From Achatina immaculata (lineage: Eukaryota; Mollusca; Gastropoda; Stylommatophora; Achatinidae), in assembly GCA_009760885.1 (NCBI GenBank), contig CM019691.1, positions 27,837,314-27,901,313 of the forward strand: a stretch of DNA of 64,000 nucleotides. Reading direction: 5' to 3'. The translations under genes and the position numbers were made by a program. The first letter of the stretch is position 1. Each line of letters starts with the position of its first letter. The notes beneath the pieces are model-generated. The model was not told where the DNA came from and ran no database searches. It was given only the letters and a program-made list of their open reading frames with translations. Positions 51,048 to 62,701 of the stretch are shown here, piece after piece.

Positions 51048-51234
51048 GGGGTCAAGGGGCGCGGGATATGCGCAGTCTCAGTTTAGGTCATACACTGTAT
51101 TACGGATAGACCAGCCTACTCGGGCAGTTTCAAGGCTGAGCTTATTCACACTCCAGTGTCAATAAGCAACCTAGATTATTGTTCTCGTGTATGACCTACA
51201 TTGAAACTGCGCATGTCCCGCGGCTCTTGACCCC
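51048..51234. repeat. Foldback: 48-bp terminal inverted repeats enclosing a second hairpin
   Basis: Arms 51048-51095 and 51187-51234 are about 83% identical in inverted orientation (shared ggtcatacac and gcgcag blocks). Between them 51140-51167 forms a further hairpin (gcttattcacact / agtgtcaataagc, one mismatch, 2-nt loop). A partial third arm copy follows (51231-51262, cattgagactgcgcatgtct). It could be a MITE-like or hairpin-RNA element; no target duplication was found. Confidence 0.75.
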
Positions 51235-51262
51235 ACATTGAGACTGCGCATGTCTTATGACC

Positions 51263-51817
51263 TTCGACTCACACGGAAAAACATTGCGAGTGATTATGTT
51301 TCATAAAAACTGATTGTTATTTTTCGTAATTCTGTTTTTTTTCCTATTCGTCCCTCCATATACGTAAGCCAAGCCTTCATTCTTTCCTCTTAATTAATCG
51401 CCATTTATGTTACTGTTGGAGTAAGGGCCGAATACAACTGTTCCTTAGATATGTATTGTAGCGATATAGAAGACTGAAAAAAAACAAACTCAAAATGTTT
51501 ATGACACAGATCACCAGACGTGAAGTCTCGAACATTTGGAAAGATAAATGGCAAGAGACAGAGATGGTGGGGAAGGCATACCTAAATGGCCTGACTGTAT
51601 AGTCTGGCACAAACGACAACAGATTTGGTTCGAGACATGGAAGATCGACTGAGATAGAGAGAATTGAGCGCTTATGCCCATGAGCATGGCACTATGTAAG
51701 CTTAAGGTATGGGATCTTCTTGTCATTTACCCAACGATGGTTTGTGAGTGATACAACCACAGTGGGTGAAAATGATGCATCGGAGGACACCTGTATTCCA
51801 CCTTGCATATCTGCAAG
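51263..51817. other. No gene recognised
   Basis: Unique-looking spacer; nothing recognisable. Confidence 0.3.
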
Positions 51818-51875
51818 ACAGACAGACAGAAAGACAGACAGACAGTCAGGCAGGCAAGATGGCAGGCAGACAAAC
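51818..51875. repeat. (GACA)n/(GGCA)n repeats
   Basis: gacagacagacagaaagaca followed by related tetranucleotides. Confidence 0.8.
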
Positions 51876-53690
51876 CATCTTTTCAAGGCATGAAATGCAA
51901 GTATTATTATCGCAAGTAAGCGATAACAGAATTGTTGAAAATTGCTAGTTTTTCTAACAGTTAAAATTAGAACTTTTCTTAATAAAAGGGCAAATAAAAA
52001 GTGTAATAATCTAATAGTTGAAACTATAACTTTTCTTAATAAAAGGACACATAAATAGTGTCATAAGCTAAAATATAACTTTAAAAAGTAAAAAATAATA
52101 ATAATAATAATAACTCACCAAACGTGGGGCTGGAACTCTTAACCCTGATATTACACTTTTTTTGTTTTTTGATTTTGCAAGCTAGGAGGAGAGAATTATA
52201 TTCTGAAAAAAAGATAATTAGCCTGAAAATCACTATTATACACCGTCCTGTGTACTAGATTGCTTTCCATTACCTATATTAGTTCTCATTCAGTGACAGC
52301 CATCTTTTCTGTGTCCACCAACCAAATTCTTTACGATTACAGAAGGTGTTCTTATATAAGTCCGTGGTTTTTATCATTTATTGTTGATAGAAAGCTGTTA
52401 GATGAGTTCTAAAGAAGATATTGAATTGAAATGTCGGTGTTTCATCCTTTAGAACAGAAGAGTCATATCATTACCAGCGTGCGTTGACTGTTCTCTGATT
52501 CGTTCTTGTTCTGTTTCTCCAGTGAAGTTTCTCCAAGGTATTCTCTGCGCTGCGGTGTAGGTGCTAAAGCGCAAACATTGTATCGAAAAGTGAATGGGTT
52601 ACATCGCGTCCAGGCACAGAGTGGAACTTTTAAAAAATGCAACGCTTTTAAGTAGATTTCATCAACATAGGTGTCATCTGCCTGTTGACCATGGCAAGTT
52701 GGTAATTGAGATACCAACGGAGCAATGGGACAGGATCTTGGGACAATTATTCCTTCTTTATGCATAGTAATAGTCTCCCCCCCCCCTTCCAACCTCCCCC
52801 GCCACCCCCTCGATTCCACAGCAACTAGAAAATGGTCTCTAATACAAAATTAGGAACTTCAAATTTGTGTGAATCATCGATCGTTTATTTCCAAGAAGAG
52901 ATATGATTTACCAGAAGGTTCGGAATATTGAATTCAGAATAAGGAATAACATTTAATTCTGTCCATGTTATACTCCATTCATATACTAATAGTATATCGG
53001 ATTAGTATTTAAAAACTGAACTTAAACTTTGTTTCTTTGTGTATTTGCAATTTACAATGTTTAATTATATGTTTCTTTATTGTCCTAGACATTTAAAAAA
53101 AAACATTACAAGTTTAAGGGACGTACTGTCTTCAAATATCAGGAAGCATGTAGTAAATTATCTTTGACATGTTTAAGTGCGAAAACGGCGGCCGTCTGGT
53201 TTAAAATTGGAGCCAGCCATCGACAATTAACTGCTGGAGATAAACGAGGTTGGCTAGGTCTGCCTGACCTTGTGCCCGACTTAGACGGGACAGCTTGCTT
53301 AATTCAGAGAGTCCGATCCTGGGTCTCTTTTCGACGGAGCTATATTAAGAAAGGGCGTGGGGGTTTGTCAAGATTGAGGTTACTGATAAGCAAATCGGTC
53401 TTATTATTGCCCGAAAATAAACCACTTCAAGCATCACTGCCCGCCATTGTCACGTGCAAATGAAAATATCGAGGCCCTTACAATTCTGGCGTCTACTTCC
53501 GATACTTCAGCCCAATTCTGGTTGCCGCAACCCTCGTTGGCCTCCTTTCGCGAACCGGAATGACACAATTATGAACTGTAGTGTTTGTAAAATTGCTGCC
53601 GTTTGCATCTACTTTCTAGTCCTGGCATTGGATGGTGAATCTTCAAACAGTGTTATTTTACGGTCAGTTTCCACGACAAGCGGTGTCTTG
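51876..53690. other. No gene recognised
   Basis: About 1.8 kb. It has a 60-bp direct repeat (cttttcttaataaaaggrca and flanks, 51970-52060), (AAT)n at 52096-52111, and C tracts near 52778-52806. Frames of 99-118 codons (52463-52819, 53164-53463) contain no domain that I recognise. Confidence 0.35.
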
Positions 53691-54285
53691 GTGATTTGTT
53701 GTTGTTGTCACAATCACTCCCATACAAGCACTGTCTTTTTGTTCCTGTCACTATCACACCCACGACAAACAGTATTTTGTTGTTCCTATCACTATCACAC
53801 CCACGACAAACAGTATTTTGTTGTTCCTGTCACTATCACACCCACGACAAACAGTGTCTTGTTGTTCCTGTCACTATCACACTCACGACAAACAATGTCT
53901 TGTTGTTCCTGTCACTATCACACTCACGACAAACAATGTCTTGTTGTTCCTGTCACTATCACACTCACGACAAACAATGTCTTGTTGTTCCTGTCACTAT
54001 CACACTCATGACAAACAGTGCCCTGTTGTTCCTGTCACTATCACACTCACGACAAACAATGTCTTGTTGTTCCTGTCACTATCACACTCATGACAAACAG
54101 TGCCCTGTTGTTCCTGTCACTATCACACTCACGACAAACAATGTCTTGTTGTTCTGTCACTATCACACTCACGACAAACAATGTCTTGTTGTTCCTGTCA
54201 CTATCACACTCATGACAAACAGTGCCCTGTTGTTCCTGTCACAGTCACTCCCATGACAAACAGTGCCTGTTGTTCTTGTCGAACT
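53691..54285. repeat. 41-bp minisatellite, about 14 copies
   Basis: Unit core gttgttcctgtcactatcac followed by a ctcacgacaaaca-type half. Two variants (..caatgtctt.. and ..cagtgccct..) alternate in the right half, suggesting a higher-order repeat of 82 or 123 bp. One unit (about 54145) lacks a C. Since 41 is not a multiple of three, every frame passes through the same series of residues and long frames appear in all three; they are not genes. Confidence 0.85.
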
Positions 54286-54607
54286 GGAAAAGAACGAGAA
54301 GAAGTTCCGAGACATTTTGCAGGAAGGTACAGTGTCCTGCAAGCTGAGACACAAGACTCAAAGCAAGTTACTTGGTGTTGGTATACCTGGGGACCATGGG
54401 AGGGAAGTCTTGTCGATGCATCGCTGTCGGGGCTCGGATGGTTTCCCCTGTTTTGAGGGAGAGCCTGGAGAGCTCCAAGATGAGGCCCCGTGTTGAATGA
54501 CAACAGAATGGCTAATTAGCTGGTTGGATATGACGGGAATAATTTTACACCGCCTTGCAAACTTTCCCTGGGAGGCTCTGGTACTTCCAGATATGTGCCT
54601 TCTTAAA
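54286..54607. other. No gene recognised
   Basis: Spacer between the minisatellite and an I-type LINE relic. Frames on both strands overlap here without recognisable domains. Confidence 0.3.
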
Positions 54608-54905
54608 AATGATTTCGTCTTCTTCTGCATCGTTGTTGGCTCAGACAAATGGGACAGTTCGTCTCAGGTTTTCGCCGTCGCCGTAGAGCTTCTTTTGCAG
54701 GGGCCTGGCCGGGTTCTTTGTCTGAGTTGGTCGTGTAGCCGACAACTCTGGGGGAAATGATGTGCGTTTGTTGCTCTTTGCTGCAGGCACATAGACTTGT
54801 TGGGCCAAGTTTCAGCTTCCGGTATACATAGTGTCTCAGCCCGAAGTGTCTTCTCAGTCGGAAGATTATCGCTTGATCTTTTCTTGAGAGTATATAGCTT
54901 TTCAA
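54608..54905 (-). pseudogene. I-superfamily LINE C-terminal relic
   Basis: The minus strand shows LSRKDQAIIFRLR-like start, LRHYVYRKLKLGPTSLCACS, then a frameshift near 54770 into KEALRRRRKPETNCPICL and a short GAAGAA tail (near 54614-54622). The FRLR..H..LCxC pattern is the same as at the end of LINE-c and of 47999-48300. It is a third, diverged member of this group. Confidence 0.7.
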
Positions 54906-55939
54906 TCATCTGTTTGAGGCATGGGGTGTTAATTTGTCCATTTGTCTGTATCTATGGTTTTAGTAAGTTTTTGTTTGTTCATATGTTATGCTTCTATCAA
55001 TCTGTTGCATTCTTCGTCACTTTTTTTTTTTATAGCCTGTCTGCCTCTTCATTTCATTGGACATTATTGTGAGCAGTTTATCCATTAACATGGCTAGCTA
55101 GCGCTTGTTAGTTATAGGGCTTCTGTCAGGTAAATGATTTCGAGTACAACCAAACTGGTGTACTAACAGCCAAACTGCACATATCATATACATGTGCGTG
55201 TTTCTGTTTGTATGTGTAGATATTTCTTTACTCGAAAAGAAAACCAAATTTTAAGAAGTAACACCACGAAATGGAAAGAAAATTTGGAAAATACTGTCCC
55301 AAATTCTTAAAATTCTTCTACAGGGAGGAAGACCCCCCCCCCAACCAACACACACACACACACACACTTCTAAACTTTCTGAGAGCCACAACGATCTTCC
55401 GGGTTATCTGTTGATGTAGAAACCACGGGGGTAAAGGTGTAGTTATCTTTGAAAGACTACACCGCTCACGCTCAAGTTCATTAGTGATGACTAAATGAGC
55501 ATACATTTTCCTGAGTCTAGACGTCGTTGTCGGTCGTGTAGGCGATAAACGATTACTGTGATGAGAACAGGCAAAAGGAAAGTCCCGCACACGAGTGGAA
55601 AATGTAATAATTCCCTCGGTGCAGCGGCGCGTCCGCGATGGTACGAGATTTGGGTGCAGAACGATTCATCAAGAGAGACTGGCAGTGAAATAAGGACTGA
55701 GAAAGTACAATGCGCTACACGTTGCAGTTTTTTCTGTAAAAACTACATTATGGCGCTTTTTTTTTAATGTTATCCTCAAGCCAGTGTTGTCTCTTTATGC
55801 TACCTATACTTGTACGAACTCCCTGTAAGTGCGAGCTGTTGTTCTTTGCAGCCGATGCTGTAGAGATGTCGAGGCACAGCATCGTATCGGCGTGGGAGCG
55901 GGTTATGGCGGCTACTTTTTTCAGAGCAGGGGGTGTGCA
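54906..55939. other. No gene recognised; small tracts
   Basis: T10 at 55021-55031, C8 at 55334-55341, (CA)n at 55347-55367. No recognisable domain. Confidence 0.35.
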
Positions 55940-56100
55940 ATGCTTCTTTAGCAGACTTCACCACCATGAGGACTATGGCAATCCCTGCCCCGTTAGCCAA
56001 GCTATGCCTGTTACTGGGGGTACCACGGAGAGGTGGACAGGGTCTTGGTCAGCTATGGGTCGCTAACCCTGACGCTGGCATGTCAGCTATGGGTCGCTGA
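55940..56100 (+). repeat. Family R, longest copy
   Basis: caccaccatgaggactatgg, caatccctgccccgttagcc, gcctgttactgggggtacca, then gggtcttggtcagctatggg repeated in part (tcgctaaccctgacgctggc). Tail-like cagctatgggtcgct occurs twice. Confidence 0.55.
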
Positions 56101-56218
56101 TTATCTTATCAGGCGTGTTCACCCCCTTATGGTACCTATAAATTATGTTATTAATTTACCTGGAAAAGTTCTTTATGTTTATTACTTTACTCCCTCATCC
56201 AGTTTGGAAACATTTCCC
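56101..56218. other. No gene recognised
   Basis: Short spacer. Confidence 0.3.
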
Positions 56219-56249
56219 TACCTACCTACCTACCTACCTACCTACCTGC

Positions 56250-56321
<72 letters not shown>
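56219..56321. repeat. (CTAC)n(CTAT)n microsatellite
   Basis: Seven CCTA units followed by about eighteen CTAT units. Confidence 0.95.
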
Positions 56322-56867
56322 TAGTCCTTTAACTATCATTTCAAAAGCAGCACTGGTAATGTTAGCATATTTTGCACATCTATACGAATCAATGTTCCGA
56401 GGGATATTTAGGCAGTCTAAATAGAATGAAAAATAGCACATTTCTTACACATCCTATGTTTTTAAATTATGGAGTAACTTCCTTCCATTTCTTTCGACCA
56501 AATTTTTTCATCAAGATTTATTCTGGCAGAGCATAAAAGTAACTCTGGAGTGCCAGAGCTGAGCGATCTATACGTGGTTTCCTGCAGCTTCAGCAAACAG
56601 TCCACTGTCCTCTATATTTGAAATATTTTCTAAATCTCCCTGGTAAGCCGTCAGTTCTTGTCTGTGTCAATTTCTTTCTTACTCGTTGAACTTAAGGCGT
56701 TTAAAATGCCCATTTTTTTTTTCTTTCAGTTTCTCCCCGTTTGTTCTCGAAAATTTCACTCATAGTTTTATTTTCATCGTCATTAATGTTTAGAGCCGTT
56801 TTCTTTGCTTTTCTTGAGACAGTTTGAAAGGGCGTCTTTGAGTATAAAATTCTACACTACAGTTTTG
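56322..56867. other. No gene recognised
   Basis: AT-rich spacer without repeat or coding signal. Confidence 0.3.
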
Positions 56868-57165
56868 AGGCCTGGTTGGCTGAGTGGTTATACGCTCTGA
56901 CTGCTAATCTGGTGGAACCGGGTTCACGCTCGAGTAGAGGGGATTTTTTTTTTCAGTACCGCCACACAAAAACGCCCCAGGGTCCACCCAGCCTCCAGAA
57001 ATGGGTACCAGAGAAATCTGGAAAGGTAACTGCACCCAGGCGTGATACTGACCACATCAGACTTTCGTGTGCTGATGGTCTTGAAAATACGGGCCTAACC
57101 TCATGTCCTCAATATGCCTTAATGGCGCGGCGACGGGAATTTTACCTTTATCTTTACCCCCATAT
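56868..57165 (+). mobile_element. SINE-S copy with tRNA-derived head
   Basis: Head gaggcctggttggctgagtg (A box tggctgagtgg) and aaccgggttcacgctcgag (B box ggttcacgctc). Body: acaaaaacgccccagggtcc, atgggtaccagagaaatctg, gcgtgatactgaccacatca, gctgatggtcttgaaaatac and tcctcaatatgccttaatgg. Tail ttttacctttatctttaccc. Confidence 0.87.
56874..56940 (+). promoter_or_regulatory. Internal pol III promoter of SINE-S
   Basis: A and B boxes at tRNA spacing. The sequence between them resembles a class-II (Ser/Leu-type) tRNA. Confidence 0.6.
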
Positions 57166-57184
57166 TTTTTGGCCGAAACAGCAG

Positions 57185-57500
57185 AACTATGAACTACTGA
57201 AGACGCAGATTGTGCACGAACTACTACAAATGACGCGTAAGCTTCTCATAGAAATAAGGATCAAGAAAACAAAATACTTTGGCCACATCAAAAGACATGA
57301 TAATATACTAAAGAGCCTGCTGGAAGAAAAGGTGAAAGGGGAAAAATAAGAGATAGACAGATGTAGAATGAAAAATAACATACGAAGGTAGACAGGTTAC
57401 AACCTGGTGATTGTGTCAGATCGAGGAGGAGAGGAAACTGGAGATTCATTACCGACAACTTTCGGACCGACACCAGCAGATGGTGATGATGATGATGATT
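57185..57500 (+). pseudogene. RTE-type LINE C-terminal relic with (GAT)n tail
   Basis: KTKYFGHIKRHDNILKSLLE matches the C-terminal region of LINE-b. After indels, NWRFITDNFRTDTSRW-like codons precede a (GAT)n tail at 57482-57501. It combines a LINE-b-like motif with a LINE-a-like tail, so it represents another RTE family. Confidence 0.65.
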
Positions 57501-57501
57501 T

Positions 57502-57822
57502 TTATTTGATGATGTCTTTCATCTGGTGCAGTACTGGTCACTTGGTCAGCCTCATGCCTTAGCCAAGCAGTGTATCTGACCAGGGAATTCTCCACAATGA
57601 GGCATCCAGCAGCAACAGTCTGTACTGCGTGTTTTAAAAGATGTGTTTTACATGTCTGGAATGTGTGGAACAGTTTATATTGATGCTTTTATAATGCACT
57701 GGAAACACATTAAATCATGTTTGGGATTACTATAATGACGATTTAGAAGTTTTGTAAAGATCTGGACATTTGTTCGTAGTAGAATATTTGGACCTATTGT
57801 TGGCATAGTTTCCACAGAATCT
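57502..57822. other. No gene recognised
   Basis: Spacer; nothing recognisable. Confidence 0.3.
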
Positions 57823-57836
57823 CTGCTCATTTGATA

Positions 57837-58072
57837 ATTAATCCAGTAACACGTTAAACGTCGTGAGAATTTAGAGAAGACTGTCTTGGAAGAATACATA
57901 ACTGGAGAAAGAAAGAGAAGAAGACCAAGGCGAAGATGGGTGTAAGACATCGTTGATAATCTACAAATGGATGCATCAGCAGCAGGGCACCTTGCTTACA
58001 ACCGAGAGGCTACAGAAGAGCTGTTAGAGAGGCAATGTTCCACAAGAGACATGCAAATGACTGACTGACTGA
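57837..58072 (+). mobile_element. LINE-b 3' fragment with target-site duplication
   Basis: 236 bp flanked by the perfect 14-bp repeat ctgctcatttgata (57823-57836 and 58073-58086). Encodes, with shifts, ..RHENLEKTVLEEYITGERKR, RRRWV-DIVDN and a short end, then an actgactgactg tail. Confidence 0.88.
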
Positions 58073-58247
58073 CTGCTCATTTGATATAAAACTTGCATGC
58101 ACGGGAACGAAGTCGATAACTCAAGAAATGAGACACTTTTCATTTTTATGTTTGAAAACGGATACAAACGAGTTCACCCAGGACTATAACACGACGATAT
58201 AAGCAGCAGATAAAATTCGTTGACATCTAAGATTTGATCAAATATTC

Positions 58248-58495
58248 TTTCCGATGAGAAAGTCCAACTCTAGATTAAACTGGTGCAACGAAAACCACGG
58301 TGTCAGGCAATCCCGCTTCTGCGACCCACCAAGAATACAGGCCCAAGCCACGCGATATTCTGAACCTCTTGTAGTCCTCTTGGGGGTCTCGTGTGGTCCT
58401 CTCGGGGACCACGGGACCTATCGAGGACCGCAGGAGTAAATTCAGTTGGATCGCGGGGCGGTCTTGGTGGTAGAAGCGAATGAAGAAGAAGAAGA
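58248..58495 (+). mobile_element. Element A 3' fragment with target-site duplication
   Basis: 248 bp flanked by the perfect 13-bp repeat tgatcaaatattc (58235-58247 and 58496-58508). The tail is agaagcgaatgaagaagaag. The hairpin keeps a 7-bp stem (gtggtcc / ggaccac) with a changed loop. Confidence 0.88.
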
Positions 58496-58508
58496 TGATC
58501 AAATATTC

Positions 58509-59994
58509 AATGCATTCGTCTAAAACGTTGTTTCAACTTCATTTTCAATTCCCTTTGATCATATTCCAGGAAAGCAGAGCTTACCAGCTTACCCATTTTG
58601 TTTTCAAAAGTTTTGCTAAGTAAGTTTCCATAAGACTGGGACTTCTAGTCTTCTTGTGGGGTCCTACACAACGCCCCTGCTCTCCTTCTCATTACAGAGT
58701 CTACTGTTGCCAAAGAGACATTTGGCTGATATATTTAACTGAAGGATGTAAATACTGCTTCACGCAGTAACTGGTACTTGGGTTCAGTTTTCTTTTCAGT
58801 GCTCGACATTTACCTCAGGCAGTTAACTGTTTCCTGAGCACAGTCTCTTTCAAGTGGCAATCACACTCCATAACTTCATAGAACTTGCTGAACGTGAACA
58901 ACGCTCGTTTACCCTCCTGGTTTGTACTACGTGCTGAAGTTCAGATACGTATATCAGGTATCCTTGGTACTAGCAGTCATTATTTTCATCACCTGCCGCT
59001 TCTACATCTTACCCACCTCAACGAAAGCAACCTGACTTGAGAAACTAGGATTCCTAAAGATTAAAGAGGAGTAAGAAATAAAAGACGAGGAAACCTGAAA
59101 CTGAGGGTTTTATTTTGTTCAGGATGAGTAATGTTTGTTGAAGCTATCGTGGAGGGCCAGTTATACTAGCAGCGTACGAGTGTTTCCGTACAATGAACAT
59201 TTATGTTCTACTTGTTCCTGACGGAAGACTGATGTGTATTTGAAATGATATTATCTTTGCAATAACATCCACAGCTAAAGGGTCAATTTACCTCGAGAGG
59301 ATACATTCTTGCTAGGAGAAATCTCAAATAGTTCGTTTACCCTGTGGAAGTGTGTTGCTGTGATGTGTGCTTGTGTTTATGCGCGTTTTAAATTACAGGG
59401 CAGTTTGCAAGGTGTCCCCCTGTTTGTTGGTGGGTTTTTCTTGTTTTCTGCTGCTTTTGCTTCTCTCTCTCCCCCCCCCCCCACCTTTCAAAAAAATCTT
59501 ATAAAATGGAAAAGAAAACTTCCGCTTAACTTTTCTATCTGCAGTAGGCAGGAATGTGAACATTAGTTGAAACTAAATTATACCAAAGAAAATAAGTGAA
59601 CAGACAGAAGATTTTTTAGTATTGTAGTTTTGCCCAGCGTAAATAACGAAGGCTCGCCAATAGCCCAATGAAAGTTTGTTCAATACTGATATTAGTTCAG
59701 CTATCACGGCAAAGGCAGAACCAACGTTAAAGTACAGAAAGGTTGACTCTTTCATGTGCTCTGTCATAAAACATTTTAATAAGGAATTTTGGTGGAAAAA
59801 AAAAGAAACAAGAAGGATGTTATTTTGTAGTTTAAAAGTATGGGTTGCATTGAAAATGTGCTACATTTTCATTTTGTTTAGATTTTGCTTAACATCGTTC
59901 TGAGCACTGATTCACTTTGGCATGCAAGATCTGGAAACACTACCAGTGCTGTTTTAAAGTTAGAGAGTTAAATAATAAATATTTTAAGAACCAT
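58509..59994. other. No gene recognised
   Basis: About 1.5 kb of apparently unique sequence; C run at 59469-59482. The 85-codon frame at 59309-59566 begins with a hydrophobic stretch but has no recognisable domain and no gene context. Confidence 0.35.
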
Positions 59995-60616
59995 CAGCTG
60001 TTCGGTTTAATGTTCTTGAGGTATTAAAATGTGTGGGGGATTTGCTTCATCCTTCGGTCCTTGGCAGGATATCAGCTGTTCGGTTTAATGTTCTTGAGGT
60101 ATTAAAATGTGTGGGGGATTTGCCTCATCCTTCAGTCCTTGGCAGGATATCAGCTGTTCGGTTTCGTTTTGTTGAGGTATTAAAATATGTGGGGGATTTG
60201 CTTCATCCTTCGGTCCTTGGCAGGATATCAGCTGTTCGGTTTCGTTTTGTTGAGGTATTAAAATATGTGGGGGATTTGCTTCATCCTTCAGTCCTTGGCA
60301 GGATATCAGCTGTTCGGTTTCGTTTTGTTGAGGTATTAAAATATGTGGGGGATTTGCTTCATCCTTCGGTCCTTGGCAGGATATCAGCTGTTCGGTTTCG
60401 TTTTGTTGAGGTATTAAAATGTGTGGGAGATTTGCTTCATTCTTCAGTCCTTGGCAGGATATCAGCTGTTCGGTTTCGTTTTGTTGAGGTATTAAAATAT
60501 TTGGGGGATTTGCTTCATTCTTCAGTCCTTGGCAGGATATCAGCTGTTCGGTTTCGTTTTGTTGAGGTATTAAAATATGTGGGAGATTTGCTTCATCCCT
60601 CGGTCTTTGGCAGGAT
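59995..60616. repeat. 78-bp minisatellite, about 8 copies
   Basis: Unit: gatatcagctgttcggtttc, gttttgttgaggtattaaaa and gatttgcttcatccttcggt, with tatgtggggg between the last two. Units 1-2 carry an aatgttctt variant instead of cgttttgtt. 78 bp equals 26 codons, so a 203-codon frame (60033-60644) stays open with period GDLLHPSVLGRISAVRFRFV-EVLKYV. Changes between units include conservative and silent ones but are too few to test coding constraint. Confidence 0.88.
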
Positions 60617-61614
60617 TTCGTGCTTATATAAACAACTCACGTAAACTGCAAGAAAGGAAAATTCGAGAACATTTAAAATACCTGAAGTTCTTGCCAGATA
60701 CAGGAAAGAAGGATTAATGGTATGCGTTTTATTCGAGAGTTTGGAACTATTTACATACATAAAGTTGATATACTGCTGCGCGTAAGCAGACAGAGGACAG
60801 ACGGATATACACATATCGAGATAAAAGACAAAGCAGGCATTTAGGCGAACAGATATATATGGGGTAGACGAATAGTGGGATAGAGCATAGACAAACACAA
60901 GTTTGGAGATAGGAAATAGACGAACATCAGATGTAGACGCGAATGTCAAATCTTCCCTACGGCCCCAGTTATTGAAATTAATGGACGAACATATGGCAGC
61001 CGCAGGCTTACTACGGGCCTACTGCGGAAATAGGTCATCCAGACTGTGTCCGGATTGGGGTGAAACTGGGATGTGTTCTGTCAATGCTGTTCATTCTTGC
61101 CACTGATTGAAAGATGAAAGAAACAACAGCAGACCGACATAGCGGCATCCAGTGATCATTAACTGTAGCAGTATGGGAGATAATTGAGGTTTTTTTTCTC
61201 CACAGAAAAGGCATTTCTCCCCTTATGAGTCTTTATTTTGAACGGGCGGGTAAGAGTCCAGATCTTTCCAGAAGGTCACGTAGTTTGTGAATCCCGTGAC
61301 TGGGGAGAGTGGGGAAAAAAAAGCTGTGCGAGTTAGTATTGTTCTGGATGTGTACCTGAGTAGATGGTTTTCGTGATGCCTCTGTCGAGAAAATTGACGT
61401 TTATATATGTTCTGGAATTTTGCAAGTACGAATAGATTCGCCACGTGGCAGGGGAGACCTGCCGGAGATCAGATTATAGTCAGCATCATCCGCATTTTCA
61501 TCCATTCCATCAAAAAATCCTCATGTCAAGTGTTACGCAGGAGTGGCTTGAGTTCCGTATCAGTGTGTTGCCAACCTTAGGTCTGAAAGAGCCTGAAAGT
61601 GAAGAATGCCTGCA
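60617..61614. other. No gene recognised
   Basis: About 1 kb of apparently unique sequence; no recognisable domain in frames of 60-118 codons. Confidence 0.35.
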
Positions 61615-61730
61615 GACAGTGAATAACTAATCTAGAAACGTGAAGTTGATGGCTGGAGACAGTGAATAACTAATCCAGAAACGTGACGTTGATGACTGGA
61701 GACAGTGAATAACTAATCCAGTAACACTCA
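61615..61730. repeat. Short tandem repeat, about 43-47 bp x 2.5
   Basis: gagacagtgaataactaatc begins units at 61655 and 61699, with a partial unit before; each contains cagaaacgtgacgttgatg. Confidence 0.7.
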
Positions 61731-61999
61731 GAAAAAACAGCTCCAAGACACTGTACAAATTAGAATCATCATGCGCATCAAGGCACAACACCGCATCAAC
61801 GAATGCCCCAATAACACAGTACAGACAGAGGCACACCACATACGTCTTCATTAACACCGCCACTAGAAGACCTGAACTTTGCAGACAACATAACATTACT
61901 TTCAAACAGCCACAAGGACAAGCAAGAAAAGAAATGGACTGACAACAAAAGCAAGCAGTGCTGGAATACGAGTGAACACAAAGAAGACAAAATTATTTA
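61731..61999. other. Possible RT-polyprotein debris
   Basis: aagacctgaactttgcagac followed by aacagccacaaggacaagca resembles the codons before the fingers/thumb of an RTE-type RT, continuous with the relic at 62000, but it is too damaged to assign. Confidence 0.3.
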
Positions 62000-62400
62000 A
62001 ACAGAATACTTCAAGCCATCAGGCTAATCACGGTGAACTATTTGCCTGTTGAAAAAGTCAAGGAATTCACGTCCCTTGGTGGTACAGCAGTAACAGATGG
62101 AGACAGAAGTAAACAAGTCAGAATAAGAACAATATAAGTCTAACAAGCTTGGACTCACTCAACAATATATGGTGGCCCAAAAGGAAAAAAAGCCCACCAC
62201 CCCCCCCCCCCAAAAAAAAAATCAAATGCAGATTATTAAAAAGCAATATTTAAAGTGTTGTACTATACGAGAATGAATGCTAGAAAATGGCACAGACAAT
62301 TGCACGTATACTTGACTCTTTTCAAACTAAATGTCTGCGTAAGAACAAATGATCGTTCCGGCCAAATACCATCAGTATTGATCTCTTTTAAAGAGAGGCT
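62000..62400 (+). pseudogene. LINE reverse transcriptase relic (thumb region)
   Basis: In translation: LPVEKVKEFTSLGGTAVTDG, QVRIRTI, then IKCRLLKSNI, VVLYENEC-KMAQTI and RPNTISIDL. The sequence V-F-YLG..TDG..I..R and LLYGSECW are standard LINE thumb motifs. Stops, indels and a C/A tract (62195-62221) interrupt it. Confidence 0.65.
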
Positions 62401-62424
62401 GACATCACACTAACTGTCCACAGA

Positions 62425-62635
62425 TGGTTCGACAACCCTGACTCTAGCATGTCTCTTATGGCTCGCCAACCCGGACACTGACTTGTCAGCTATGGTTCAT
62501 CAACCCTGACACTAACTTGTCAGCTATCGTTCGTCAACCCTGTCTCTCATGGCTCGCCAACCCTGACGCTAGCACTTCAGCTATGGTTTGTCAACCCTTA
62601 AGCTAACATGTCAGCTATGGCTGCCAACAATGGTT
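62425..62635. repeat. Family R terminal tandem repeat, about 34-bp unit
   Basis: About six units of tcagctatggttcrtcaacc followed by ctgacactaacttg. The same block ends family R copies at 16440 and 56060. Confidence 0.7.
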
Positions 62636-62701
62636 GTTAGGTCTAATATTTTGTTATCACAGCTTTACTGCAGTGGTTTTGTGTATATTTCGTTTTATAT
62701 A

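Noticed and set aside
52463..52819. 118-codon minus frame
   Set aside because: No recognisable domain or gene structure; crosses a C-rich tract.
53454..54256. Overlapping long frames with SLSHSRQTMSCCS-type repeats
   Set aside because: The 41-bp unit is not a multiple of three, so all frames give the same peptide series; no start context or domain.
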